Positions 15,696-24,028 of a stretch of DNA of 64,000 bases are shown here, one piece after another. The position numbers were made by a program, and so were the translations under genes. Each line of letters opens with the position of its first letter. Within the stretch, counting starts at the first letter, position 1. The stretch is taken from assembly GCA_017592665.1 (NCBI GenBank), contig JAGFNW010000006.1, positions 220,752 through 284,751 on the forward strand, written 5' to 3'. Source of the DNA: Streptosporangiaceae bacterium NEAU-GS5. Its GTDB lineage: Bacteria > Actinomycetota > Actinomycetes > Streptosporangiales > Streptosporangiaceae. Below the pieces are notes generated by a model, which saw only the letters and a program-made list of their open reading frames with translations, made no database searches and was not told where the DNA came from.

Positions 15696-16586
15696 ATGGA
15701 CGGCGACAGGCTCTACTCCATCGGCGACCTGGCCCGGCGCACCGGGCTCACGGTCAAGGCCATCCGGTTCTACTCCGACCGCGGGCTCGTCCCGCCGAGC
15801 GGCCGGAGCCCGGGCGGCTACCGCCGGTATGACGTGGCCGCCGTCGCCCGCCTCGATCTCGTACGCACGCTGCGCGACCTCGGCGTCGACCTGCCGACGA
15901 TCCAGAAGATCATCGACCGGGAGACCACGCTCGCCGAGGTGGCCGCGGCCCAGGCGGACGCGCTCGCCGTGCAGATCCGCACACTGCGGTTGCGGCGCGC
16001 CGTCCTGACGGCGGTGGCCGGCCGCGGCTCGACCCCTGAGGAGCTGGAACTCATGCACAAGCTGGCCAAGCTGTCCGAGGACGAACGGCAGCGCCTGATC
16101 GGCGACTTCCTCGACGCGGCCCTGGGCGCGGCCGACCCGGCGTTCGCCGGGATCAGGCGGTCGCTCACGCCCGAGCTGCCCGACAATCCCGAGCCCGCCC
16201 AGGTGGAGGCGTGGATCGAGCTGGCCGGGCTGTCGCAGGACCAGGACTTCAGGGCCGCCATGCGGCGGCTGGCCGAGCAGTACGCGGCGCTCGGCCATCG
16301 GGGGATCCCGCGCCGCGACCCGGTCGCCCTCGTGCGCGACCTGGCCGGCCCCGCCGTCGAGGCCGATGTCGACCCCGCGTCCGCCGAGGCCGACCCCGTG
16401 GTCGCGGCCGTGACGGCCGAACTCGGCGACGTCGACCGGCTCAGAGATCGCCTGGAAGCGGCGAACGACCCGCGCCGGGATCGCTACCTGCGCCTTCTCG
16501 CGGTGGTCAACGGCTGGCCCTCGCCGGAGAGCACGGCGCCCGCGCTGGACTGGTTTCTCCGTGCCCTGCGGGCCCGCGCGGCGTAG
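15696..16586 (+). CDS. MerR-family regulator with C-terminal helical effector domain (copy A)
   Basis: A 296-residue regulator. Residues 6-75 form the MerR winged HTH (YSIGDLARRTGLTVKAIRFY, GGYRRYDVAAVARLDLVRTL), followed by a coiled-coil dimerisation helix and a long all-alpha effector region (about 115-296) rich in Glu/Arg. The ligand is unknown. The effector half is clearly related to two other genes in this window, at 30366 (full length) and 31303-31884 (effector only). The promoter has the 19-bp spacer and palindrome expected for autoregulation. An alpha/beta-hydrolase-like gene follows after 23 bp on the same strand and may be its target. Confidence 0.87.
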   Translation: MDGDRLYSIGDLARRTGLTVKAIRFYSDRGLVPPSGRSPGGYRRYDVAAVARLDLVRTLRDLGVDLPTIQKIIDRETTLAEVAAAQADALAVQIRTLRLRRAVLTAVAGRGSTPEELELMHKLAKLSEDERQRLIGDFLDAALGAADPAFAGIRRSLTPELPDNPEPAQVEAWIELAGLSQDQDFRAAMRRLAEQYAALGHRGIPRRDPVALVRDLAGPAVEADVDPASAEADPVVAAVTAELGDVDRLRDRLEAANDPRRDRYLRLLAVVNGWPSPESTAPALDWFLRALRARAA

Positions 16587-16609
16587 ATCACGGAGTTAGG
16601 GTGCCAAGG

Positions 16610-17323
16610 GTGACGACTCCGGTGTACATGAGCCCGTTTGTCGTGCCGACCGCTATCCGCCATGCGGAGCGGCACGATCATGTCGACCTCTACCTGCCCG
16701 ACGAAGCCGGGCCGAGGCCCGCAGTGATCTTCGTGCACGGCCCGGTCCTCGAGGGCACCGAGCCGAGCCCACGCGGCTGGCCGATATTCCAGTCCTACGC
16801 GTCGATCGTCGCGGCACGCGGCGTGGTCGGCGTCACGGTGGACCACCGGCTCCACGGCTTCACCGACTATCCGCAGGCCGTCGAGGACGTCGCCGCCGCG
16901 GTCGAGCTGGTGCGCGCCGATCCGCGTGTGGACGCCGACCGGGTGGTGCTCTGGTTCTTCTCCGGCGGCAGCCCGATGTCGGCCGACTATCTGCGCGAGC
17001 CGCCCGAATGGCTGCGCTGCCTGACCCTGACCTATCCGATCCTGGCGCTGCCCGAGGATCTCGTGGGCAAGCGGTTCCAGCCGGTCGAGGCGGTCGCGAG
17101 CGCGGGAGGCCTGCCCATCCTGCTCACGCGGGTGGGCCTCGAACGCGCCGAGATCGCGGCCACCGTGGAGGCGTTCGTCGCCGCCGCGGAGGCGAGCGGC
17201 GCGAAGCTGGAGATCATCGACGTGCCCGACGGACAGCACAGCTTCGACATCCTCGACCACACCGACCAATCCCGTGAGGCGGTCGAGCGCGCCGTCGCCA
17301 CCGTCCTCGCCCACCTCGTCTGA
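16610..17323 (+). CDS. alpha/beta-hydrolase (dienelactone-hydrolase/esterase-like) protein
   Basis: A 237-residue hydrolase-fold protein. Oxyanion loop FVHGPVLEG near residue 40, nucleophile region WFFSGGSPMS with the probable Ser in GGSP, and catalytic His in DGQHSFD near the C terminus. The sequence lacks a signal peptide, so it should act in the cytoplasm on a small ester or similar bond. GTG at 16610 lies 7 nt after TAGGGT (16597-16602), while GTG at 16601 is an alternative with GGAG upstream. It follows the MerR copy A gene by 23 bp and could be read from the same promoter or its own. Confidence 0.8.
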   Translation: MTTPVYMSPFVVPTAIRHAERHDHVDLYLPDEAGPRPAVIFVHGPVLEGTEPSPRGWPIFQSYASIVAARGVVGVTVDHRLHGFTDYPQAVEDVAAAVELVRADPRVDADRVVLWFFSGGSPMSADYLREPPEWLRCLTLTYPILALPEDLVGKRFQPVEAVASAGGLPILLTRVGLERAEIAATVEAFVAAAEASGAKLEIIDVPDGQHSFDILDHTDQSREAVERAVATVLAHLV

Positions 17324-17331
17324 CCAAGGCG

Positions 17332-17367
17332 GGCCCCGGTCAGATCAGGTCAGGTCAGGCCGGGGCC
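17332..17367. terminator. possible bidirectional terminator between convergent genes
   Basis: GGCCCCGG (17332-17339) and CCGGGGCC (17360-17367) form a perfect 8-bp stem with a 20-nt loop. The right arm lies inside the last codons of the transglycosylase gene. There is no T-tract, and the loop is long, so efficiency is doubtful. Confidence 0.4.
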
Positions 17368-18276
17368 GGTCAGGCGCCGGTCGCCCTTCGGGGTGAGCAC
17401 GTAGACCTGCCAGTTGTAGTAGCAGTAGAAGTTCCTGATGTCCCGCTTCATCTGGCGGGCGTGCAGCAGCACGGCGTCCACGTACGCCGTGGAGTGGTTG
17501 TAGGCGTAGAGCGCCCGGCGGTAGTCGCGGGGCGCGCCGGTCGCGTGCAGGTAGTTGGCGGCGGCGAGCAGGCTGTCCTGGGTGTCGTGGACGTCGCCGC
17601 CCATGCCGTACAGCTTCCAGGTGCCCGGCATGAACTGCATGGGCCCCTGCGCGCCCGTGTAGCTCGGCGACCTGACCCGCCCGAACTTGGTCTCGACGAA
17701 CATCACCGCCGCCAGGACCTCCCATCCGACGCCGAATCGGCGCTCGGCGCTCCGGAAGTCGCCCAGCAGGGCGTTCGCGGGCTCGGGCGCGCGAAGGCGG
17801 AGCTTGACCGGGCCGGTGATGGGGTGGGCGAGCGAGAGCAGGCCGTGCACGGCCGTCACGTTGTCCTTGGCCTGGGCGGCCAGGGCCTTCGGCAGGCGCG
17901 CGTAGGTGCCGGCCGCGGTCTTCGGATTGCGCGCCAGGAATCGATAGATGCGCTGCTGGTGCAGCGCGAGCCGTACGACGGGATCGGGAGCCTGGCCCTT
18001 GGCGTCGCCGCCGCCGACCCAGTCGTCGACCGCGTGCCGCAGCTTGCCGGTGGTGCTGGTCAGCGCGGCCGCGAGGCGTGCGGGGTCGGTGGGGATGGCC
18101 GCGTCCGGCGCGGGAAGAGCGGCCGCGGTTCTCTTGGATGATGGGGACGGCGACGGCGTGACGTCGATCTCGGCCGTGCGCGAGGTGCTCGGTGAGGCCG
18201 CGGAGCAGCTGGTGATCGCGCTGGTGATCGCGATGGCCCCGGCCGCCAGCAGAGCCCCGAGCTTAGGGGTGTTCAT
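17350..18276 (-). CDS. lytic transglycosylase-like lipoprotein
   Basis: A 308-residue secreted protein. The signal sequence ends in the lipobox ITSC (residues 21-24), so Cys24 should be lipid-modified and the protein anchored outside the membrane. After a Ser/Pro-rich linker, the catalytic region shows VETKFGR (probable catalytic Glu), GAQGPMQFMPGTW and a Tyr/Asn-rich C terminus (ALYAYNHSTAYV), the pattern of SLT/MltB-type muramidases that cleave peptidoglycan without water. ATG at 18276 is chosen because the signal peptide begins there. It is convergent with the hydrolase gene. A role in wall turnover or growth is likely. Confidence 0.87.
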   Translation of the reverse strand: MNTPKLGALLAAGAIAITSAITSCSAASPSTSRTAEIDVTPSPSPSSKRTAAALPAPDAAIPTDPARLAAALTSTTGKLRHAVDDWVGGGDAKGQAPDPVVRLALHQQRIYRFLARNPKTAAGTYARLPKALAAQAKDNVTAVHGLLSLAHPITGPVKLRLRAPEPANALLGDFRSAERRFGVGWEVLAAVMFVETKFGRVRSPSYTGAQGPMQFMPGTWKLYGMGGDVHDTQDSLLAAANYLHATGAPRDYRRALYAYNHSTAYVDAVLLHARQMKRDIRNFYCYYNWQVYVLTPKGDRRLTGPGLT

Positions 18277-18336
18277 CGGCCCCCAACGTACGGCCCCGGC
18301 CGAGATCACCGGGACCGTTTCCGGCAAACCGTTCTG

Positions 18337-18495
18337 TCAACCGCTCTCCGATTCGGCCTTGTCGGCCGCCTCCTCCGGCTCGTCGTCGGGAGGGGCCGTC
18401 TCCATCGCCATGACGGCGGGCGTGGCGTCGCCGAAGGCGAGTGCCGTCGTCACGATGCCGCCGAGCAGGTACAACGCCTTGCGTATCTTCCCCAT
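18337..18495 (-). CDS. small secreted or membrane peptide (52 residues)
   Basis: A short gene with a nearly perfect Shine-Dalgarno sequence (AAGGAGG, 6 nt before ATG at 18495). The product starts MGKIRKALYLLGG, has one hydrophobic segment (about 7-22, ALYLLGGIVTTALAFG) and an acidic C-terminal tail (PPDDEPEEAADKAESESG). This is the layout of a small exported or membrane-tethered peptide. No family is recognised. It sits between the transglycosylase and a divergent two-component system, with 60 bp between its stop and the transglycosylase start. Confidence 0.6.
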   Translation of the reverse strand: MGKIRKALYLLGGIVTTALAFGDATPAVMAMETAPPDDEPEEAADKAESESG

Positions 18496-18598
18496 AGCGC
18501 CTCCTTCCCCTCATAGGCGTGACATCGCGTTCCATCTGATCGACTACGCCGTACTTTGGGCCGATGGAAGGCGGCGGAGGCTTCCGTACCATGGGAGC

Positions 18599-19738
18599 GT
18601 GCTCGGCCTTCTCCGGTCCGTGTGGAATGAGCCACGACCTCCCAACCCGCCCCGCCGGGTGTGGCGCGACTGGGTGCTGCTGGCCGTGTTCGCGCCGATC
18701 ACGCTGCTCGAAGGGATCTTCCGGCAGGATCTGCCGTGGCGGGTCTTCGCCGTGGCGCTCACCCTCGGGCTGCTGCCGACCCTGCTCTTCCGGCGCACGC
18801 ATTCGCTGCAGATGATCGCGATCGTCTTCGTGGCGACGAATCTTGCGCCGCTGTTCGTGGGCGGGGATCGGGTCGAGACCAACAGCATGGGCTACCTGCT
18901 GCTGCTGGTTTACGCCGTGGCGCGGTGGGCCTCCGGCCGGGATGCCGTGATCGGGCTGTCGCTCATGCTGGTCTCGGTCGTCCTCTCGCTGCTCTACAAC
19001 CAGCTCGTGCCGGCCGACGTGGCCGGCGGGCTCACGGTCCTGTTCGCGGCCACGGCGCTGGGCGCGGCCCTCCGCTACCGGTCCAGAGCGCGGGCGCGCG
19101 AGCTCGACCAGGTCAAGCTGCTCGAACGCGAGCAGCTTGCGCGCGACCTGCACGACACGGTCGCGCACCACATCTCGGCCATGGCCATCCGCGCCCAGGC
19201 GGGCCTCGCCACGGCGCCGTCGCAGCCGGGCGCGGCGACCGACGCGCTGCGCGTGATCGAGGCCGAGGCGGCGCGCGCGCTGAGCGAGATGCGGGCCATG
19301 GTCCGCGTCCTGCGGCACAACGACATGGTCGACCTGTCCCCCGGCCGGAGCATCGCCGACCTCGCCGACCTCGCCCGCGCCAACGGGTCAGGGCCGTCCG
19401 TCGAGCTCGACGTCTCCGGCGACCTCGACGACCTGCCGCCGCCGATCGGGGCCGCGATCTACCGGCTCGCTCAGGAGTCGGTCACCAACGCGCGCCGCCA
19501 CGCGCGGCACGCGACCCGCATCGAGGTGCGCGTCACGGCCGACGACACGTCCGTACGCCTCCGGGTCAGCGACGACGGCGACACCAGCCTGATCCGCCCG
19601 GCCGCGGTGCCTGGCTACGGGCTCCTCGGCATGATCGAGCGCGCCGACCTGCTCGGCGGCACCTGCGAGGCCGGCCCCGATCCCGACCGCGGCTGGACGG
19701 TGACCGCGGTGCTGCCGAGGGCCGGGGCGGCCACATGA
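18599..19738 (+). CDS. NarL-type two-component sensor histidine kinase (HisKA_3 family)
   Basis: A 379-residue membrane kinase. Four to five hydrophobic segments fill residues 25-160. The dimerisation domain has REQLARDLHDTVAHH with phospho-acceptor His185, and the HATPase domain shows ESVTNARRHARHA (N box) and VSDDGDTS (G box). The GTG at 18599 is 6 nt after TACCAT (18587-18592), suggesting a leaderless mRNA; the longer upstream frame has no similarity. Its stop overlaps the ATG of the response regulator (ATGA). The signal is unknown; these kinases often sense cell-envelope stress. Confidence 0.88.
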   Translation: MLGLLRSVWNEPRPPNPPRRVWRDWVLLAVFAPITLLEGIFRQDLPWRVFAVALTLGLLPTLLFRRTHSLQMIAIVFVATNLAPLFVGGDRVETNSMGYLLLLVYAVARWASGRDAVIGLSLMLVSVVLSLLYNQLVPADVAGGLTVLFAATALGAALRYRSRARARELDQVKLLEREQLARDLHDTVAHHISAMAIRAQAGLATAPSQPGAATDALRVIEAEAARALSEMRAMVRVLRHNDMVDLSPGRSIADLADLARANGSGPSVELDVSGDLDDLPPPIGAAIYRLAQESVTNARRHARHATRIEVRVTADDTSVRLRVSDDGDTSLIRPAAVPGYGLLGMIERADLLGGTCEAGPDPDRGWTVTAVLPRAGAAT

Positions 19739-20391
19739 GCGTCAGCGTCATCGTCGCGGACGACCAGGAGATCGTCCGCACGGGCCTGGTGATGATCCTC
19801 AACGCGCAACCGGACATCGAGGTCGTGGGCGAGGCAGCCGACGGCCGCCGGGCCGTGGAGCTGGCCCGCCGGCTCCGCCCGGACGTGTGCCTGCTCGACG
19901 TCCGCATGCCTGTGATGGACGGCATCGACGCCACCCGCGCCCTCGCCGGGCCGGGCGTCGAGGATCCGCTCGCGGTCGTCGTGATCACCACGTTCGACCT
20001 CGACGAGTACGTCTACGCGGCGCTCCGCGCGGGGGCCAGGGGCTTCCTGCTCAAGGACGCGGGCGCGCAGCTGCTCTCCCAGGCCGTCCACGCCGCCGCC
20101 CAGGGCGACGCGCTCATCGCGCCCAACATCACCGTGCGGCTGCTCGACGCCTTCGCCCGTACGGCCCCGGGCTCACCGCTCGCGCAGCCCATCGAAGAGC
20201 TGACGTTCAGGGAGGAGCAGATCCTGGCCACCGTGGCGCGCGGCCGGACCAACAGCGAGATAGCCGACGAGCTGTTCATCTCGCTCAGCACGGTCAAAAC
20301 CCATATCGCCAGCCTCATGGCCAAGCTCGGCGCCCGAAATCGGGTCGAGATCGCCATCTGGGCCTACGAGACCAACCGCGTCAGACACTGA
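19735..20391 (+). CDS. NarL/LuxR-family response regulator
   Basis: A 218-residue regulator. Receiver domain with the acidic pocket Asp9/Asp10, phospho-acceptor Asp55 in LLDVRMP, and Lys107 in FLLKDAG. The C-terminal LuxR-type HTH reads LTFREEQILATVARGRTNSE, then LFISLSTVKTHIASLMAKL. It is co-translated with the kinase by a 4-bp overlap and forms a complete two-component system. The 3' end overlaps the convergent DUF2306 gene by 11 bp. Its targets cannot be read here. Confidence 0.93.
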   Translation: MSVSVIVADDQEIVRTGLVMILNAQPDIEVVGEAADGRRAVELARRLRPDVCLLDVRMPVMDGIDATRALAGPGVEDPLAVVVITTFDLDEYVYAALRAGARGFLLKDAGAQLLSQAVHAAAQGDALIAPNITVRLLDAFARTAPGSPLAQPIEELTFREEQILATVARGRTNSEIADELFISLSTVKTHIASLMAKLGARNRVEIAIWAYETNRVRH

Positions 20392-21061
20392 GGGGCCGGC
20401 GCCGGATGACCCACTCGGCGACGGCGAGGTTGAGGACCCACCCGGCGCCCATGAGCAGGCCACGCAGGACCTCGTCCGGCGGCCCTGAGATGAACGCCAT
20501 CGGCAGCAGAGTGAAGGCCTGGGTGCCGGCGCCGAGGGCCACGGCGTATCCACGCGTCATCCACGCGCGGTGCGTGGCGACCTCGCCGCGCCGGATGGCG
20601 GCCAATCCGAGGAGCAGCGAGACCAGCATGACGGTGCCGAAGATCAGCCGGAACACCTCGACGAGCGGGCCGTCGCCGACCGGGTGGGGATAGTAGACGG
20701 CCATCCACAGGCCGGAGGTCACCGCGAGGATCCCGCTGAACACCACCACCCGCCCGGCGCGGCGATGCCAGGCGGGCCTGCGGCGGCGCAGCGGACGCGC
20801 GAACTGGAACGCCCCGAGCACGCTGAACACGCTGACGGTGACGATGTGCACGACGACGGGGAACGGCTGGGCGAAGAACCGCGCGTTCTCCGGCGTGATC
20901 GCGGCGCCGCCCACCAGTTGCGACATCCTCATCCCGCCCCCGGCCATGGGGATGAGCGTGAGCGCGAGCAGCCCGATGGTCGCGCGCCAGCCGCCGCGCG
21001 GCTTCGTGATGGTCTGGGAGGTCATGCTCTGATCGTCGCGGTCAGGGTGGGTCTGATTCAT
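20381..21061 (-). CDS. DUF2306 family membrane protein
   Basis: A protein of up to 226 residues with six predicted transmembrane segments and conserved His/Arg positions (VVHIVTVSVFSVLGAFQF; HRRAGRVVVFSG; HRAWMTRGYAVALG) typical of DUF2306 proteins, whose function is unknown though the paired His suggest heme or metal binding. ATG at 21061 is the first start; ATG at 21025 (MTSQTITKP) is equally possible, as neither has a clear ribosome-binding site. It faces the response regulator tail to tail. Confidence 0.75.
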   Translation of the reverse strand: MNQTHPDRDDQSMTSQTITKPRGGWRATIGLLALTLIPMAGGGMRMSQLVGGAAITPENARFFAQPFPVVVHIVTVSVFSVLGAFQFARPLRRRRPAWHRRAGRVVVFSGILAVTSGLWMAVYYPHPVGDGPLVEVFRLIFGTVMLVSLLLGLAAIRRGEVATHRAWMTRGYAVALGAGTQAFTLLPMAFISGPPDEVLRGLLMGAGWVLNLAVAEWVIRRRPLSV

Positions 21062-21156
21062 CGGCGAAAGGGCCGATCCGAGATGGCCACGTGGGCATCG
21101 ATCGGGCGTACTTTCGGCTGATGGTTCGCGGGTGGCGGACTTTTACGCTCGGCCTC

Positions 21157-22149
21157 GTGAATCGCATGAGGGCATACGTTCTTCACTCCTACGGCTCGCC
21201 GGACGACCTTCGTCTGGCGGACATCGCCAAGCCGGAGCCGGGGAACGGCGAAGCACTGGTCCGGGTCCGCGCCACATCTCTGCAGCCATTCGACTGGCAT
21301 CTGCTGCGGGGCGAGCCCTATCTCGCACGGCTGATGGGCGATGGCCCCGGCCTGCGGAAGCCGAAAATCACAATTCTGGGCGCCGACATCGCCGGAGTGG
21401 TCGAAGCGGTCGGCCCGGGGGTCACGAAGCTCCGCCCGGGCGACGAGGTGTACGCCATGCCGCTGGGGGGCGGCTTCGGCGAATACGTCTGCGTGCCGGA
21501 AAACGTGCCGGCGCCGAAACCGCGGAATCTGAGTTTCGAGCAGGCGGCCGCCGTGCCGTTGGCGGCCATTACCGCCCTGCTGGCCGTACGCGAGGTGGGA
21601 CAGGTCGCGGCGGGCCAGAAGGTGCTGGTCAACGGGGCATCAGGAGGTGTCGGCACGTTCGCCGTGCAACTCGCCAAGGCGTACGGGGCACATGTCACCG
21701 CGGTTTGCAGCGGGCGCAACGCCGACCTGGTCCGCTCGCTCGGCGCGGACGAGGTGATCGACTACGCGAAACAGGATTTCACCCGGAGCGGGCGGTCCTA
21801 TGACGTGCTCATCGATATCGCGGGCAGTCGCCCGGGAGCGGCCTGCCGCCGGGTGCTGAAACGCAAGGGGATTCACGTCCTCGTCGGCGGGCCGGCGGGC
21901 CGATGGTTCCAGCCCGCCGGACGCATGGCCGCCCTTTTCGCGACGGCCCCATTCGTCTCGCAGAAAGTCGCCCTGGCGAACGTCGTCCGGGATGGCTCGA
22001 GCGAACATCTGACGACGCTGACCGAATTCATCGAGGCCGGCAAGGTCACGCCGGTGATCGACAGCGACCACGCCTTCGAGGACCTTCCCGCGGCGCTCGA
22101 ATATCAGGAGAAGGGCCACGCCGCGGGAAAGGTCGTCGTGTCCATCTAG
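21157..22149 (+). CDS. zinc-independent quinone oxidoreductase-like (MDR superfamily) protein
   Basis: A 330-residue MDR-family reductase. GroES-like N domain (ILGADIAGVVEAVG), NADPH-binding Rossmann motif VLVNGASGGVGTFAVQLAKA, and a C-terminal GKVVVSI ending. It lacks the structural-zinc Cys cluster and catalytic-zinc Cys/His set, so it should be a NADPH:quinone or enone reductase. GTG at 21157 follows TACGCT (21144-21149) by 7 nt and gives the sequence VNRMRAYVLHSYG; ATG at 21166 is the alternative. The gene is monocistronic and overlaps the convergent beta-propeller gene by 4 bp. Confidence 0.88.
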   Translation: MNRMRAYVLHSYGSPDDLRLADIAKPEPGNGEALVRVRATSLQPFDWHLLRGEPYLARLMGDGPGLRKPKITILGADIAGVVEAVGPGVTKLRPGDEVYAMPLGGGFGEYVCVPENVPAPKPRNLSFEQAAAVPLAAITALLAVREVGQVAAGQKVLVNGASGGVGTFAVQLAKAYGAHVTAVCSGRNADLVRSLGADEVIDYAKQDFTRSGRSYDVLIDIAGSRPGAACRRVLKRKGIHVLVGGPAGRWFQPAGRMAALFATAPFVSQKVALANVVRDGSSEHLTTLTEFIEAGKVTPVIDSDHAFEDLPAALEYQEKGHAAGKVVVSI

Positions 22150-23078
22150 GACGTGACCGCCACCACCGTGTAGGGCGTGGTGGGGGTGGGCGGGGTGGAG
22201 AACCGTGCGTTCGGCAGATAGAGCCGGTTGCGGAAACGGGCCACGGTCGTCGGCACGTCGAATCGGCTGTCGGTGATCGTGCGGATGACCTTGCCCGCGG
22301 TGCCGTGCCGGTCGAGGCGCAGGACCGTGATGGTGTTCAGCCGGTTCTGGACGACGTAGAGGATCCGGCCTTCCTGCAGGAGTCCGTCGCCGTTGGCGAG
22401 CGAGGTCGACCCGACGTCGACCAGCTTCGCGACGCCCGTGCGCGGGTTGACGCGGAACAGCTTGCCGGTGTTCGACTGGATGACGAGCAGCGCCCGCCGG
22501 TCCGGCGTCTGGGCGATGCCGTTCGCGTTGTTGCCCGTCGTGTAGGTGATGTCGCCGCTCAGGGGGATGGTCACGGCCTGCTTGGCCAGCCGGCCGTGCC
22601 GCCCGAACGCGACCTTGTAGAGGGCCGGATTGGTCGAGTCGGTGAAGTAGGCGCCGCCGCTCGTGAGGATGACGTCGTTGATGAAGGCGGCGGCAGTGGT
22701 CAACTTGTAACCGGCCAGCACCTTTCCGGTGCGCAAGGAGATGACGCGGGCGTCGCCGCCCGAGCCGCCGGAGACGAACAACCGTCCGCGTCCGTCGATC
22801 TTGAGGCCGAGTGACGGCGTGCCCGGCCCCTTGCTGACGACCTTGCCGGCGCCCGTGCGGAGGTCGGCGCGGTAGATGTCGCCCGTGGCCCGGGAGCCGA
22901 AGAACGCCCACCGGCCGGAGATGGCGATCCCTTCCGGCTGGAAGCCGTCCGGGAGGGAGAACTGGGTGGGGAACGATGTCGCCGCGGCTGTCTTCACCTG
23001 GGCCTGCGCGACCGCGGGCGGCGCCACGAGCGCGGCCACGAGCCCTGCGAGGAGAACTGCCTTGATCGTCGTTTTCAT
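22146..23078 (-). CDS. secreted beta-propeller (SMP-30/NHL-like) protein
   Basis: A 310-residue exported protein. The signal peptide is MKTTIKAVLLAGLVAALVAP followed by PAVAQAQ, cleaved near residue 29. The mature part consists of repeated four-strand blades (for example GIAISGRWAFFGSRATGDIYRADL; NGIAQTPDRRALLVIQSNTGKLFRV), as in lactonase or strictosidine-synthase-like propellers. No catalytic assignment is possible. Some actinomycete homologues are called superoxide dismutase in databases, but no Cu/Zn-binding His pattern is seen here. ATG at 23078 is chosen for the signal peptide. It is convergent with the oxidoreductase gene. Confidence 0.75.
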   Translation of the reverse strand: MKTTIKAVLLAGLVAALVAPPAVAQAQVKTAAATSFPTQFSLPDGFQPEGIAISGRWAFFGSRATGDIYRADLRTGAGKVVSKGPGTPSLGLKIDGRGRLFVSGGSGGDARVISLRTGKVLAGYKLTTAAAFINDVILTSGGAYFTDSTNPALYKVAFGRHGRLAKQAVTIPLSGDITYTTGNNANGIAQTPDRRALLVIQSNTGKLFRVNPRTGVAKLVDVGSTSLANGDGLLQEGRILYVVQNRLNTITVLRLDRHGTAGKVIRTITDSRFDVPTTVARFRNRLYLPNARFSTPPTPTTPYTVVAVTS

Positions 23079-23242
23079 TGGCGGTCCCATCTGTTCGGGT
23101 GGGGTTGCCTTGTCACAGATCTAAACGCAGGGCTTCGGACGGACAGAACGCCGTGACGGCTTTCCCCCGGGAGTTCCCAGGAATCTCCCGATGCGTGGCG
23201 ACTCGGCGTGACGTTCACCGGCCTGAGCGCGAAGATGAGGCC

Positions 23243-23986
23243 ATGGAACGCCAGTTGATCAGCCACCTCGCCCATCGGGATCACCCCATCGCCGCGCCGG
23301 TCTCGGGCGAGAACGTGACCCGGCTGCTGCGGCGCGCCCGGCTGACCGAGGGCGCGCGGATTCTCGACCTCGGCTGCGGCCAGGCGGCATGGACGCTTCG
23401 AGCGCTGGCGCTCTACCACGACGCGACCGCCGACGGGGTCGACACCTCCACCGAGGCGCTCAAGTCGGCCGAGGAGATGGCCGAGATCCAGGGCGTCTGG
23501 GAGCGCATCCGGCTGCACCAGCGGCCGGCCGCGGAATTCCCGGTGGCGGAGCAGTACGACCTGGTGCTCTGCGTCGGCGCGACGCACGCGTTCGGCGGGC
23601 TCGACGCGACCGTCCGGCACGTCCGGCGCTACCTTCGGCGCAACGGGCTGGCGCTGATCGGCGAGGCCTTCTGGGAGCGCGAGCCCACCCAGGCCGCGCT
23701 CACCCGACTGGAGGCCGAGCCGTCCGAGTATCACGACCTGCCCGGCACCGTGGCCGCCGTCGAGGCGGCAGGCTTCGACGTCGTCTACGCCTACACCAGC
23801 GACCTGGCCGAATGGGACGAATACGAGTGGTCCTGGACGGGGACGCTGCTGCGCTGGGCCAACGAGCACCCGGGACCGGACGGCGACGCGGCCCGCGCGG
23901 CCGCGCTGGAGCACCGCGACATGTGGCTGAACGGCTACCGCGGAATCCTGGGCTTCGTCACCTTCCTGCTGCAGCGGACCGACTGA
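23243..23986 (+). CDS. SAM-dependent methyltransferase (class I)
   Basis: A 247-residue soluble enzyme. Motif I is ARILDLGCGQAAWTLRAL (about 37-54), followed by GVDTSTEALKSA (post-I acidic loop) and YDLVLCVGATHAFGG (motif II/IV). The C-terminal part (LAEWDEYEWSWTGTLLRW) recurs in small-molecule methyltransferases of actinomycetes. ATG at 23243 gives a normal length. The substrate is unknown. It lies 42 bp upstream of a GNAT gene that appears to have its own promoter. Confidence 0.85.
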   Translation: MERQLISHLAHRDHPIAAPVSGENVTRLLRRARLTEGARILDLGCGQAAWTLRALALYHDATADGVDTSTEALKSAEEMAEIQGVWERIRLHQRPAAEFPVAEQYDLVLCVGATHAFGGLDATVRHVRRYLRRNGLALIGEAFWEREPTQAALTRLEAEPSEYHDLPGTVAAVEAAGFDVVYAYTSDLAEWDEYEWSWTGTLLRWANEHPGPDGDAARAAALEHRDMWLNGYRGILGFVTFLLQRTD

Positions 23987-23993
23987 AACCCGG

Positions 23994-24022
23994 TGGACCG
24001 AATTAGCGGCGTTTCGTACTGT
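23994..24022 (+). promoter_or_regulatory. promoter of the tandem GNAT gene (leaderless)
   Basis: TGGACC at 23994-23999 and TACTGT at 24017-24022 are separated by 17 bp. GTG at 24029 follows the -10 element by 6 nt, with no ribosome-binding site. Confidence 0.55.
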
Positions 24023-24028
24023 CCACGG

